Part shown: piece after piece, positions 6,676 to 13,870 of the stretch | Layout of the letters: each line of letters begins with the position of its first letter | Position numbering within the stretch: the stretch's first letter is position 1 | From: UBA4717 sp045536775 | GTDB taxonomy: Bacteria; Bacillota; Clostridia; Oscillospirales; CAG-272 | Assembly (NCBI GenBank): GCA_045536775.1 | Contig: JAZSOD010000094.1 | Location: 1-22,285, forward strand | Direction of reading: 5' to 3' | DNA length: 22,285 bases | The notes under the pieces: model-generated | Seen by the model: only the letters and a program-made list of their open reading frames with translations | Told to the model about the DNA's origin: nothing | Database searches by the model: none | Made by a program: the position numbers and the translations under genes

Positions 6676-8415
6676 ATGGCTAACAAAACTATTATGCTCG
6701 GCAACGAGGCTATTGCAAGAGGCGCGTTTGAAGCAGGCGTTAAGCTTTCAAGCGCATACCCCGGAACGCCCAGCACAGAAATAAGCGAATATCTTGCAAA
6801 ATACGAGGAAGTATATACCGAATGGGCACCTAACGAAAAGGTTGCCGCTGAGGTTGCTATAGGTGCTTCCATTTCGGGAGTACGCAGTCTTGCTTGTATG
6901 AAGCACGTCGGACTCAACGTAGCAAGCGACCCTCTCTACACCTTCGCATACACGGGTGTAGGCGGCGGTTCAGTGTTCGTTGTTGCTGACGACCCGGGAC
7001 TCGCAAGCTCCCAGAACGAGCAGGACACGAGAATGATCGGACGCTCGTCCCACGTGCCCGTTCTCGAGCCCTCAGACAGCCAGGAGGCAAAGGATTTTAT
7101 CAAGTACGGCTACGAGCTCAGCGAAAAATACGACACTCCCGTTATTCTCAGAACGACAACAAAGCTCGCTCACTCACAGAGCGCAGTCGAGCTTTGCGAC
7201 AGAGCTGAGGTCGAGGACAAGGAATATAGCAGAAACGCGCAGAAGTACGTTATGATGCCTGCGTCAGCCATCGGCAGACACCTCGTTGTTGAGGATAGAG
7301 AGATCCGTATGGCAAAGGATGCTGAAGGCTTCCCCGTTAACAAGATGGAGATAAAGGACAAGAAGATTGGATTTATCACCTGCGGTATCGCATACCAGTA
7401 CGTTAGGGAGGTTTGCCCCGACGCAAGTATCCTCAAGTTCGGTCTTGTAAACCCGATAGCAAAGGGACTTGTTGAGAAGTTTTGCAGCGAGGTTGAAACC
7501 GTTTACGTATTCGAGGAGCTTGAGCCCGTTATCGAGGAACAGGTAAGAGCGTGGGGCTTTGAGGTAAAGGGCAAGGAGCTCTTCACAAAGCAGGGTGAAT
7601 ACAGCGCGAACTTACTCAGACGCGTTCTTTACGGCAAGGACGAGACGGTATTTGAAAAGCAGGATGCACCTGCACGTCCTCCTATCCTCTGCCCCGGATG
7701 TCCTCACAGAAGCGTATTCTCAGTCCTGAACAAGCTCAAGATACACGCGTCCGGCGACATCGGATGCTACACTCTCGGCGCGGTTGCTCCCCTTGGAGTT
7801 ATCGACACCACCATTTGTATGGGAGCGAGTATCTCAGCTCTTCACGGTATGGAAAAGGGTCGCGGCAAGGACTTCATCAAGAACTGGGTAGCCGTTATAG
7901 GCGACTCCACCTTCTTACATACGGGTATCAACTCGCTTATTAACATGGTGTACAACAAGGCGACCGGTACGGTTATGATACTCGACAACAGAACCACCGG
8001 TATGACGGGACATCAGGAGCACGCGGCTACGGGTAAGACACTCAAGGGCGAAGACACCTACGCTATCGACCTTGCAGAGCTTTGCCGTGCGGTTGGTGTT
8101 CAGAACGTCATTGAGGTAAACGCGTTTGACGTTAAGGAGCTTGAAAGAATTGTTACCGAAAGCGTTGCCGGCGACACTCTTACTGTAATAATCACAAAGT
8201 CACCCTGCGTTCTTCTTAAGGGACAGAAGTTCCCGAACGTATGCAGAGTCAATCCCGACGCGTGCAAGAAGTGCGGCGCTTGTATGAAGATAGGCTGCCC
8301 CGCTATGACACGCGGAAAAGACGGAAAGGTAAAGATCGACGCTACTATGTGTAACGGCTGCGGTCTTTGCACAAATTACTGCAAATTCAATGCTATCGAA
8401 ACGGTGGAGAGATAA
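6676..8415 (+). CDS. iorA: Indolepyruvate ferredoxin oxidoreductase, alpha subunit
   Basis: The product has 579 residues. IorA with IorB converts aryl-2-oxoacids (indole-, phenyl- and hydroxyphenylpyruvate) plus CoA to arylacetyl-CoA and CO2 while reducing ferredoxin; the reaction is reversible. Residues 28-36 carry YPGTPSTEI of the pyrimidine-binding domain. CPGCPHRSVF and GDIGCYTLG precede the TPP motif GDSTFLHTGINS. The C-terminus holds two [4Fe-4S] ferredoxin-type clusters: C530, C533, C536, C541 and C559, C562, C565, C569. The first in-frame ATG after an AACGGAGA ribosome binding site is 6676, 48 bases after paaK. The stop is 2 bases before iorB, which implies coupled translation. Confidence 0.96.
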   Translation: MANKTIMLGNEAIARGAFEAGVKLSSAYPGTPSTEISEYLAKYEEVYTEWAPNEKVAAEVAIGASISGVRSLACMKHVGLNVASDPLYTFAYTGVGGGSVFVVADDPGLASSQNEQDTRMIGRSSHVPVLEPSDSQEAKDFIKYGYELSEKYDTPVILRTTTKLAHSQSAVELCDRAEVEDKEYSRNAQKYVMMPASAIGRHLVVEDREIRMAKDAEGFPVNKMEIKDKKIGFITCGIAYQYVREVCPDASILKFGLVNPIAKGLVEKFCSEVETVYVFEELEPVIEEQVRAWGFEVKGKELFTKQGEYSANLLRRVLYGKDETVFEKQDAPARPPILCPGCPHRSVFSVLNKLKIHASGDIGCYTLGAVAPLGVIDTTICMGASISALHGMEKGRGKDFIKNWVAVIGDSTFLHTGINSLINMVYNKATGTVMILDNRTTGMTGHQEHAATGKTLKGEDTYAIDLAELCRAVGVQNVIEVNAFDVKELERIVTESVAGDTLTVIITKSPCVLLKGQKFPNVCRVNPDACKKCGACMKIGCPAMTRGKDGKVKIDATMCNGCGLCTNYCKFNAIETVER

Positions 8416-8417
8416 TT

Positions 8418-8990
8418 ATGATAAAGAACATTATGATAGTCGGTGTCGGCGGACAGGGTACGCTGCTCACCAGCAGAATTATAGGAAAGACAGCTATGGA
8501 GATGGGCTATGACGTTAAGATCTCCGAAGTACACGGTATGGCCCAGAGAGGCGGAAGCGTGGTCACCTTCGTCCGCTACGGCGAAAGTGTAAGCGAGCCC
8601 GTGGTTGAAGAGGGTCAGGCAGACGTCATAATCGCGTTTGAAAGACTCGAGGCTCTCAGATACGCTCATTTTCTTAAAAAGGACGGCGTTCTCGTTGTAA
8701 ACGATTGCCGTATCGACCCGATGACAGTCGTTATCGGTGCAAAGGAATATCCCGAAAACATTATTGAGGGACTTAAATCGGAGCATCGCGTATATACTAT
8801 TGACGGACAGAAGATAGCTCTTGAGCTTGGAAACAGTAAGGTGCTTAACTCGGTAGTTCTCGGCTTTGCCGCAGAATTCATCGGCTTTGACAAGGAGACA
8901 TGGAGCAACACCATCGCATCTACCGTTCCCGCAAAGACTATCGAAATTAACCAAAAAGCTTTTGACTGCGGATATTCTGCAGAGCATTAA
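8418..8990 (+). CDS. iorB: Indolepyruvate ferredoxin oxidoreductase, beta subunit
   Basis: The 190-residue product is the gamma-type 2-oxoacid:acceptor oxidoreductase subunit that pairs with IorA. The N-terminus reads KNIMIVGVGGQGTLLTSRII, the family's GxGGQG motif, followed by the MAQRGGSVVTFVRYG segment that forms part of the CoA/TPP interface. Length agrees with IorB proteins of clostridia and archaea (about 190-200). ATG 8418 is preceded by GGAGAGA within the iorA end, and the 2-base gap supports translational coupling and a 1:1 complex. Confidence 0.95.
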   Translation: MIKNIMIVGVGGQGTLLTSRIIGKTAMEMGYDVKISEVHGMAQRGGSVVTFVRYGESVSEPVVEEGQADVIIAFERLEALRYAHFLKKDGVLVVNDCRIDPMTVVIGAKEYPENIIEGLKSEHRVYTIDGQKIALELGNSKVLNSVVLGFAAEFIGFDKETWSNTIASTVPAKTIEINQKAFDCGYSAEH

Positions 8991-9002
8991 GGAGAAAACG
9001 CT

Positions 9003-9428
9003 ATGTTTGCTAAACAGTTAACGGTATTTATTGAAAACAGAGCAGGCAGACTCTCCGAGGTACTGGGCGTTCTCAAGGAGCACAAGGTAAACATCCTTTC
9101 AATGAGCCTTGCCGACACCACCGAGTTCGGACTGCTCAGACTTATCGTCGACAACGCAGCTCTCGGAAAGGAAAAGCTTACTGAAAACGGCTTCTCATCT
9201 CTTCTTTCGGACGTTTCAATCATAAAGATCCCCCACAAGACAGGAAGCCTTCAGGAGCTTCTCAAGACCATTGACGACAACGGTGTAAATATAGAATATA
9301 TGTACGGACTCTCGATAGAATCTGACGAGGCGTACGTTGTCCTCAAGGCGTCCGACGAAAAGATCGACAAAATACTCGATGACAGCGGCGTTCGCACTAT
9401 CAACTGCGAAGAGCTTAAAAACATCTGA
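9003..9428 (+). CDS. Tandem ACT-domain protein, copy 1
   Basis: The 141-residue product consists of two ACT domains, about residues 1-68 and 70-141, and nothing else. Domain 1 reads KQLTVFIENRAGRLSEVLGV with KVNILSMSLADTTEFGLLRLI; domain 2 reads KTGSLQELLKTIDDNGVNIE with YMYGL. The ENRAGRL turn is where ACT domains bind amino acids between subunits. Stand-alone ACT pairs of this type occur next to paaK in many anaerobes, but their role is not established. A Phe- or aromatic-sensing regulatory subunit for PaaK or IOR is plausible. GGAGAA lies 6 bases before ATG 9003. It is 12 bases after iorB and has a paralogue at 20909-21340. Confidence 0.85.
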   Translation: MFAKQLTVFIENRAGRLSEVLGVLKEHKVNILSMSLADTTEFGLLRLIVDNAALGKEKLTENGFSSLLSDVSIIKIPHKTGSLQELLKTIDDNGVNIEYMYGLSIESDEAYVVLKASDEKIDKILDDSGVRTINCEELKNI

Positions 9429-9449
9429 ACCTGATAAACGGAGATAATT

Positions 9450-10646
9450 ATGGGATACAATCAGAAAATGTTCGGGCTTGGCAGCAAACGCTCGATCATC
9501 AGAGAAATTTTTGAATACAGCAAGGCGCGTGCAGCCGAAATAGGCGCTGAAAACGTGTTTGACTTCAGTCTCGGTAACCCGAGCGTTCCCGCACCTGTCG
9601 AGGTCGATGCGGCTATTCGTGAGCTTCTCGACGCCGAAAACTCGGTAACACTTCACGGCTACACCTCAGCACAGGGTGACGCAGGTGTCCGCAAGGCTAT
9701 CGCGGACAGAATAAACGCAAGCTTCAACGTCGGAATCTCCCCGAACCTCATTTATATGACCTGCGGCGCTGCCGCTTCCCTCTCCATCTGCCTTAAGGCA
9801 GTAATCGAGGAGGACTCTGCAGATGAGTGCATCGTGTTTGCTCCCTTCTTTACAGAGTACCGTGTTTTCATTGAAAATGCGGGAGGAAAGATCATTATAA
9901 GCAAGCCCGAGGAAAAGACCTTCCAGATAGACATTGACGATTTTGAGAGCAAGATCAACAAGAACACCAAGGCAGTTATTATAAACTCTCCCAACAACCC
10001 CAGCGGTGTCGTTTATTCCGAGGACACGATTACGGCGCTTTGCGAGGTGCTTGATAGGAAATCCAAGGAATACGGCAGAGTCATTTACCTTATTGCCGAC
10101 GAGCCGTACAGAGAGCTCGTATATTCCGGTGTCAAGGTTCCTTACCTTATGAATTATTATAAGAACACTCTCGTTTGCTACTCCTACTCCAAATCCCTCT
10201 CGCTACCCGGAGAGAGAATCGGATATATCGCGGTTTGTCCCGATATGGAGGATGCGGGTAATATTTATCTTGCGGTTTGCGGTGCGGGAAGATCTCTCGG
10301 TTACGTTTGCGCGCCGAGCTTATTCCAGCAGGTCATCACCTGTTGTATTGACGCCAAGGTAAACGTAGACGTTTACAAGGAAAACCGCGATCTTCTTTAC
10401 GACAACCTCACGTCGTACGGATATGAGTGTGTAAAGCCCGACGGTGCGTTCTACCTCTTTGTAAAAGCTCTTGAGGATGATGCGTACAAGTTCTACGAAA
10501 AGGCAAAAGAGCACGAAATACTCGTTGTTCCCTGCGATGACTTCGGCGTTGAGGGGTACGTGAGAATAGCGTACTGCGTTGACAAGGCGCGCGTTATGGG
10601 CGCTCTTCCCGCGTTTGAAAAGCTCGCGAAGGAATATAGAGGTTAA
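9450..10646 (+). CDS. Pyridoxal-phosphate aminotransferase, class I/II (probable aromatic aminotransferase)
   Basis: The product has 398 residues with a fold-type I aspartate aminotransferase layout: FSLGNPSVPAP at 39-49, NSPNNPSG at 179-186, ADEPYREL with Asp217 pairing with the PLP ring nitrogen, and SYSKSLSLPGERIGY with Lys248 as the Schiff-base lysine and Arg256 as a phosphate ligand. It should swap the amino group between an aromatic amino acid and 2-oxoglutarate, giving the arylpyruvate used by IorAB. Substrate is inferred from the operon, since the sequence alone does not separate aromatic from aspartate or alanine enzymes. CGGAGA precedes ATG 9450, 21 bases after the ACT gene. It is the last gene before a perfect palindromic terminator. 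Confidence 0.9.
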   Translation: MGYNQKMFGLGSKRSIIREIFEYSKARAAEIGAENVFDFSLGNPSVPAPVEVDAAIRELLDAENSVTLHGYTSAQGDAGVRKAIADRINASFNVGISPNLIYMTCGAAASLSICLKAVIEEDSADECIVFAPFFTEYRVFIENAGGKIIISKPEEKTFQIDIDDFESKINKNTKAVIINSPNNPSGVVYSEDTITALCEVLDRKSKEYGRVIYLIADEPYRELVYSGVKVPYLMNYYKNTLVCYSYSKSLSLPGERIGYIAVCPDMEDAGNIYLAVCGAGRSLGYVCAPSLFQQVITCCIDAKVNVDVYKENRDLLYDNLTSYGYECVKPDGAFYLFVKALEDDAYKFYEKAKEHEILVVPCDDFGVEGYVRIAYCVDKARVMGALPAFEKLAKEYRG

Positions 10647-10650
10647 AACA

Positions 10651-10686
10651 AAAAAATCACTTGTGAAGCTTCACAAGTGATTTTTT
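10651..10686. terminator. Bidirectional terminator between the operon and the kinase gene
   Basis: A 36-base perfect palindrome (18-base half-site AAAAAATCACTTGTGAAG), with A and T runs on both sides so it can work in both directions. Its right half (10671-10686) also encodes the final codons and TGA stop of the minus-strand kinase. Confidence 0.93.
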
Positions 10687-11183
10687 ATTATCTTCGACTT
10701 TTCTACTGTCAAATAATCTTCTGCTTGTTTTCTGTCCGTGAAAACAATGATGCTTTTGTCTTTGTATTTATCAAGCAGTTCAAGCACATTCGGGCGAGCT
10801 TGCTCATTAAAGCTTTTTATAAATTCCATAAATTCCGCATCATCATCAGTTTCCACCCATGGCATATCATCTCTCGGCTTGCCGCGTCTCTCTCTGACGC
10901 CGTTGATACAAACGTCAACAGGATAGTCGAGAAAAAACACAGTGTCGCATTTTTCCATTCTAAGCTCCATCGTGGACGCGTAGTTTCCGTCGATTATCCA
11001 CTCGTCCTTTTCAAGTACCACTGACAATCGTTCAATGAAAACACTTTTTTCAACCGTGGTTTTATCGGGATTCCAATACATCATATCAAGATGATAAAGC
11101 GGAATGCCCGTAATATTATGTAAAGCTTTGGCAAAAGTGCTTTTCCCGCTTCCGGGACATCCGATTACTATTGTTTTTTTCAT
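10671..11183 (-). CDS. Small P-loop kinase of the adenylate kinase / FlaR (DNA topology modulation protein) family
   Basis: The product has 170 residues with Walker A GCPGSGKST at 8-16. It is followed by LYHLDMMYWNP, a WIIDGNYASTMELRMEKCDTVFFLDYP block (split here as WIIDGNYASTMELR and CDTVFFLDYP) and the lid-like RERRGKPRD. This pattern is typical of the family often annotated as topology modulation protein or AAA_18 nucleotide kinase. The true substrate is unknown; the name comes from weak genetic evidence elsewhere. ATG 11183 overlaps the stop of an upstream micro-ORF (ATGA), and the gene may be the last of the minus-strand cluster starting at 12835. Its stop is embedded in the bidirectional terminator. 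Confidence 0.85.
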   Translation of the reverse strand: MKKTIVIGCPGSGKSTFAKALHNITGIPLYHLDMMYWNPDKTTVEKSVFIERLSVVLEKDEWIIDGNYASTMELRMEKCDTVFFLDYPVDVCINGVRERRGKPRDDMPWVETDDDAEFMEFIKSFNEQARPNVLELLDKYKDKSIIVFTDRKQAEDYLTVEKSKIIKNHL

Positions 11184-11268
11184 ATCTTATTCATCTCATC
11201 TATAGCTTCTGCTGGCTTTGTCATCATTTTACCCACGCAGGATGTTTGCGGATCGTGCTATTATGCAT
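11180..11268 (-). other. Two chained micro-ORFs (14 and 15 codons) between the 85-residue gene and the kinase
   Basis: The TAA of the 85-residue gene overlaps ATG 11268 (TAATG), which opens MHNSTIRKHPAWVK. Its TGA (11224-11226) overlaps ATG 11227 (ATGA), which opens MMTKPAEAIDEMNKI. That TGA in turn overlaps the kinase ATG at 11183. Adding one base at the AAAATG junction would fuse both into a 29-residue peptide, so this may equally be a small gene or gene remnant with a frameshift. Confidence 0.3.
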
Positions 11269-11525
11269 TAAATCTCCAGTCGGAACTTCGTGGGCTTGTC
11301 CTCGCGGTAGATAACCGTCACCTCTTGGTTTTGGCTTGGCGGGGTTATGCTTGCCTTAAGCCATTTGCTTTTTATAATTTCGTTACCGCAAGCAATATAT
11401 TTTACTTTAACGATATGCGGGAAGGTCGCGCCGTCCATCGCGTGCAAACGCACGGGCTTGGTATTCACCTTCAACCACCACTGTTTTTTTACCGAAACCA
11501 CGGTCCCTATTGTTCTTATCTCCAT
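11268..11525 (-). CDS. Conserved hypothetical protein, 85 residues
   Basis: A small soluble beta-rich protein beginning MEIRTIGTVVSVKKQWWLKV, with HAMDGATFPHIVKVKY in the middle and a C-terminal strand containing QEVTVIYREDKPTKFRLEI. I recall similar proteins of 80-90 residues in many clostridia, sometimes named sugar ABC transporter permease in databases. That name cannot be right because the protein has no membrane segment. The pattern of strands and the GTVVSV opening resemble a small OB/SH3-like barrel, which is a guess. AGAGGT lies upstream of ATG 11525. It follows the radical SAM gene by 13 bases and is probably cotranscribed. Confidence 0.8.
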   Translation of the reverse strand: MEIRTIGTVVSVKKQWWLKVNTKPVRLHAMDGATFPHIVKVKYIACGNEIIKSKWLKASITPPSQNQEVTVIYREDKPTKFRLEI

Positions 11526-11538
11526 ATATACCTCTATT

Positions 11539-12288
11539 TTACGGGGTGTAATTTTTTATAATCTCCATAATATCGCAGTCATAGAAGTTGCCGTCCAAAA
11601 CGTCTCCGTTTGGCGAGACGGACACGCATCTTACGTCGCGTGGGTCTTCGACGTACGGGTTTTCGGGAAGAGTGTCTGTGAAATAGTCCGCGAGATATTT
11701 GGATGCGTTTCCCTCGGGGAAAATTATATTTCCCTCTCCCACGGGTATTTTCATTTCACTAAAGCTTTCAAGTATCTCTCGTGTTTTGAGATTGTAGGGA
11801 TTAATATCCGTAGCTCCTACCAGCCACGCAGGCTGAAGTCTTATCGGAATGCCGCAGTCAATCGCCTCGGCTGCAAACGATTTTACAACATCAAGCGGTA
11901 TGGTTTCCTGATGAAATGCGTCCACAGACAGAAGCAGATCGTTTACTCCGAACTCAGCAAGCATCCGTGCGGTTTTGCATATCTCGTCGCGGTTTTTGGA
12001 AAAATAGCCGTTCGTAATGACCTGTCGGCGAGGCACACCCGCATCGCACGCCGCATTCATTATGGCAGAAACTGCGTCCGTGTGCAAAAGCGGCTCGCCG
12101 CCAAACGCCATCACGGTTTCAATATCGTACTCCGCGGCAATTTTCCTCACCGCGTCGGCGGCAATCCGTGGATCAACGTACTCGCCCGAAGTGGCGTGAT
12201 CCCCCTCGGAGCAATGCCTGCATCTGCCCGTACAGGCGTAAGTCACGACAAATTCGATTTTAGAGAGCTTTCTAAGGTATTGGTTCAT
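11539..12288 (-). CDS. Radical SAM protein, function unknown
   Basis: The product has 249 residues. The cluster motif C19-TGR-C23-RH-C26 (CxxxCxxC) and GGEPLL at 63-68 mark a canonical radical SAM partial barrel that binds [4Fe-4S] and S-adenosylmethionine. Then come VITNGYF at about 90-96 and LLLSVDAFHQ at about 118-127. The C-terminus has two isolated Cys (DVRCVSV and FYDCDIM) and a SPNGDVLDG turn like the start of a SPASM/twitch region, but not a full auxiliary cluster motif. The substrate is unknown. It sits 4 bases after an UPF0316 membrane protein gene and 13 bases before the 85-residue gene. No obvious precursor peptide with Cys or a leader was found beside it. Confidence 0.88.
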   Translation of the reverse strand: MNQYLRKLSKIEFVVTYACTGRCRHCSEGDHATSGEYVDPRIAADAVRKIAAEYDIETVMAFGGEPLLHTDAVSAIMNAACDAGVPRRQVITNGYFSKNRDEICKTARMLAEFGVNDLLLSVDAFHQETIPLDVVKSFAAEAIDCGIPIRLQPAWLVGATDINPYNLKTREILESFSEMKIPVGEGNIIFPEGNASKYLADYFTDTLPENPYVEDPRDVRCVSVSPNGDVLDGNFYDCDIMEIIKNYTP

Positions 12289-12292
12289 ATCC

Positions 12293-12835
12293 TTACTTCA
12301 CCATTCCGTAGCCGCCGGCGTATTTGCTGACCTCGGATGCAACAACAAAAACATTATTCTGGCAGATTTTTCGTATTTCCTTCAGAACTTGGAGGGAGTC
12401 ACGTCTCGGCAGAACTATGAGGATCATATTCATTTTATCCTTTGAGCCGTGACCGTCGAAAACAGTGTAGCCGCGTGAGCTTTGGTGGAGATATTCTATG
12501 ATCTTTTCGGTGTTTTCGTCGTTTGCTATAAGCTGCAGGTTTGAGGTTCCGAGTGCGATCTTACTTTCAAGCGTTGAGCCGAGAAACAATCCCGTGGCGT
12601 ATCCCACACAATAAAATACAAGCAAGAGCGGATTGTCTCCGAGGGTTGCTATAATAGCCGAAACAACAAGCCCCCATATAGCACACTCAACAAAACCGAG
12701 TCCCGCCGCCTTTAGCCTCTGTCCCTTTACCATCATACAGGTTTTGAGGGACTGTATTGTTATCTCTATTATCTTCGCGGCAAACACTATAAAGCAAACC
12801 GCTATGGGATGGATCGATGCTAAAAGCTCTGACAT
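12293..12835 (-). CDS. UPF0316 / DUF5698-DUF2179 membrane protein
   Basis: The product has 180 residues. Residues about 10-90 hold three hydrophobic helices in the UPF0316 pattern (AAKIIEITIQSLKTCMMVKG, then FVECAIWGLVVSAI and LLLVFYCVGYATGLFLGS). Residues about 95-180 form a DUF2179 domain with YTVFDGHGSKDKMNMILIV and a C-terminal VSKYAGGYG. DUF2179 modules are thought to bind ligands in the cytoplasm; in the related YitT-type proteins they follow membrane helices. No substrate is known. ATG 12835 has AAAGGAA upstream and its own promoter, and it appears to lead the minus-strand cluster. Confidence 0.87.
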   Translation of the reverse strand: MSELLASIHPIAVCFIVFAAKIIEITIQSLKTCMMVKGQRLKAAGLGFVECAIWGLVVSAIIATLGDNPLLLVFYCVGYATGLFLGSTLESKIALGTSNLQLIANDENTEKIIEYLHQSSRGYTVFDGHGSKDKMNMILIVLPRRDSLQVLKEIRKICQNNVFVVASEVSKYAGGYGMVK

Positions 12836-12871
12836 ATTATTTATTCCTTTCGTGGCATCTCGCTTACGTTT

Positions 12872-12899
12872 ATTATACTACATTTATAAAAAAATGCAA
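12872..12899 (-). promoter_or_regulatory. Promoter of the UPF0316-radical SAM cluster
   Basis: On the minus strand TTGCAT (12894-12899), a 16-base spacer and TATAAT (12872-12877). Confidence 0.65.
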
Positions 12900-12943
12900 C
12901 AACATTTTCGTACACAGTCGTGTTTTATAAATTCGGTTAACTG

Positions 12944-12972
12944 TTGAATTTCTCCTTATGATATGGTATAAT
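12944..12972 (+). promoter_or_regulatory. Promoter of the VUT transporter-SDR operon
   Basis: TTGAAT (12944-12949), a 17-base spacer and a perfect TATAAT (12967-12972). The leader to ATG 13121 would be about 140 bases, long enough for a small ORF or control element. Confidence 0.75.
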
Positions 12973-13001
12973 ACTAAAAAACTTACATATCAGCGTTTGC
13001 T

Positions 13002-13099
13002 ATGAATGAAAACATCAAGAGAATATCGCTTTGATCATAATAGCAGTTACGCTTATCGTGCACAAGATAAAGAAATCTAAAAACAAACAGGCAAAATAA
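13002..13099 (+). other. Possible small single-helix membrane peptide, interrupted by a frameshift
   Basis: ATG 13002 opens MNENIKRISL and stops at TGA 13032. One base back (TTG 13031), the -1 frame continues LIIIAVTLIVHKIKKSKNKQ plus AK to TAA 13097-13099. Joined, they would give about 32 residues: a short basic head, one hydrophobic helix and a strongly positive tail, which is a typical small membrane protein. There is no clear ribosome binding site before 13002. It may be a decayed or misassembled small gene, a frameshifting site, or chance. Confidence 0.25.
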
Positions 13100-13120
13100 C
13101 AAAAACGGAGCTTTTTCGTA

Positions 13121-13870
13121 ATGTCAAAAATAAAAAAGTGGATCATAGAAGAAAAGCGGAAAACGTCGGTCCTGCTTGCAAGCATTCCCACGACAGTCGT
13201 GACTCTGTTCGTGGTAAGCGTTATATGTATGAACCTGCTTGCGAATAAGACCCTTTTACAGCTTGATTTTATCGCGCTTGACGGCGGCATACTTATATCA
13301 TGGCTGTCATTTATGTGTATGGATATGATAACCAAGCACTTCGGGACGGGCGCGTCAAACCGCATTTCACTCCTCGCGGCAGGCATCAACCTTTTGACCT
13401 GCCTCATATTCTTCGTTGCAAGTATTATCCCGTCGACCGCCGACGATTACAGCGGCTTTGACAGCATTTTCGGCGGCACGTGGTTTATTCTGCTCGGCAG
13501 TACGGTGGCTTTTCTCCTGTCGGCGCTTATTAACAATATGCTTAACTCCGCTATCGGACGTGGCTTTAAGAAAAACCCCGACGGTAAGCTTGCGTACGCG
13601 ATGCGCACCTACGTTTCCACGTTTATAGGGCAGTTTTTCGACAACTTTGTTTTCTCGCTTATCGTGTTCGCAGGCTTTGCTCCCGTATTCTGGGACGGTT
13701 TCTCCTGGACTCCCCTGCAGTGCGCGACCTGCGCGCTTACGGGCGCTGTCGCAGAGCTTCTTATGGAGGTGCTTTTCTCTCCTATCGGCTACAAAATAGT
13801 CACAAAGTGGAAAAAGCAAGAGATCGGCAAGGAATACCTTGACTATATTGAAGGAAGTAATAAAAGATGA
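13121..13870 (+). CDS. VUT-family transporter (queuosine precursor transporter-like, YhhQ family)
   Basis: The product has 249 residues with about six transmembrane helices and charged ends. Family marks are MCMDMITKHFG at about 66-76 (the conserved DxxTKxxG region after helix 2) and YVSTFIGQFFDNFVFSLIVF at about 166-185, with the conserved Q-D pair in the membrane. VUT/YhhQ proteins import queuosine precursors (preQ0/preQ1 or queuine). Here the long acidic loop STADDYSGFDS is unusual, and pairing with an SDR gene leaves the substrate open. GGAG lies 10 bases before ATG 13121. The TGA stop overlaps the next gene's ATG (ATGA). I looked for a preQ1 riboswitch in the leader and did not find one. 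Confidence 0.82.
   Translation: MSKIKKWIIEEKRKTSVLLASIPTTVVTLFVVSVICMNLLANKTLLQLDFIALDGGILISWLSFMCMDMITKHFGTGASNRISLLAAGINLLTCLIFFVASIIPSTADDYSGFDSIFGGTWFILLGSTVAFLLSALINNMLNSAIGRGFKKNPDGKLAYAMRTYVSTFIGQFFDNFVFSLIVFAGFAPVFWDGFSWTPLQCATCALTGAVAELLMEVLFSPIGYKIVTKWKKQEIGKEYLDYIEGSNKR

Noticed and set aside
8376..8987. Minus-strand 203-codon open frame opposite iorB
   Set aside because: Shadow of iorB caused by codon bias; no promoter or ribosome binding site and no recognisable domain.
11180..12288. Radical SAM-modified peptide (RiPP) cluster with a classical precursor
   Set aside because: No short ORF with a leader and a Cys/Gly/Ser-rich core, no protease and no transporter adjoins the enzyme, and the enzyme lacks a full SPASM cluster. 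Only the micro-ORFs remain, and they lack such features.
11347..12330. Plus-strand open frame of 327 codons opposite the radical SAM gene
   Set aside because: It lies antisense to the radical SAM and 85-residue genes, whose motifs and ribosome binding sites are clear. No family features are seen on the plus strand.
12973..13120. preQ1 riboswitch upstream of the VUT transporter
   Set aside because: The A-rich string ACTAAAAAAC recalls part of a preQ1-I tail, but there is no hairpin in front of it and it lies right at the predicted transcription start, far from the ribosome binding site.
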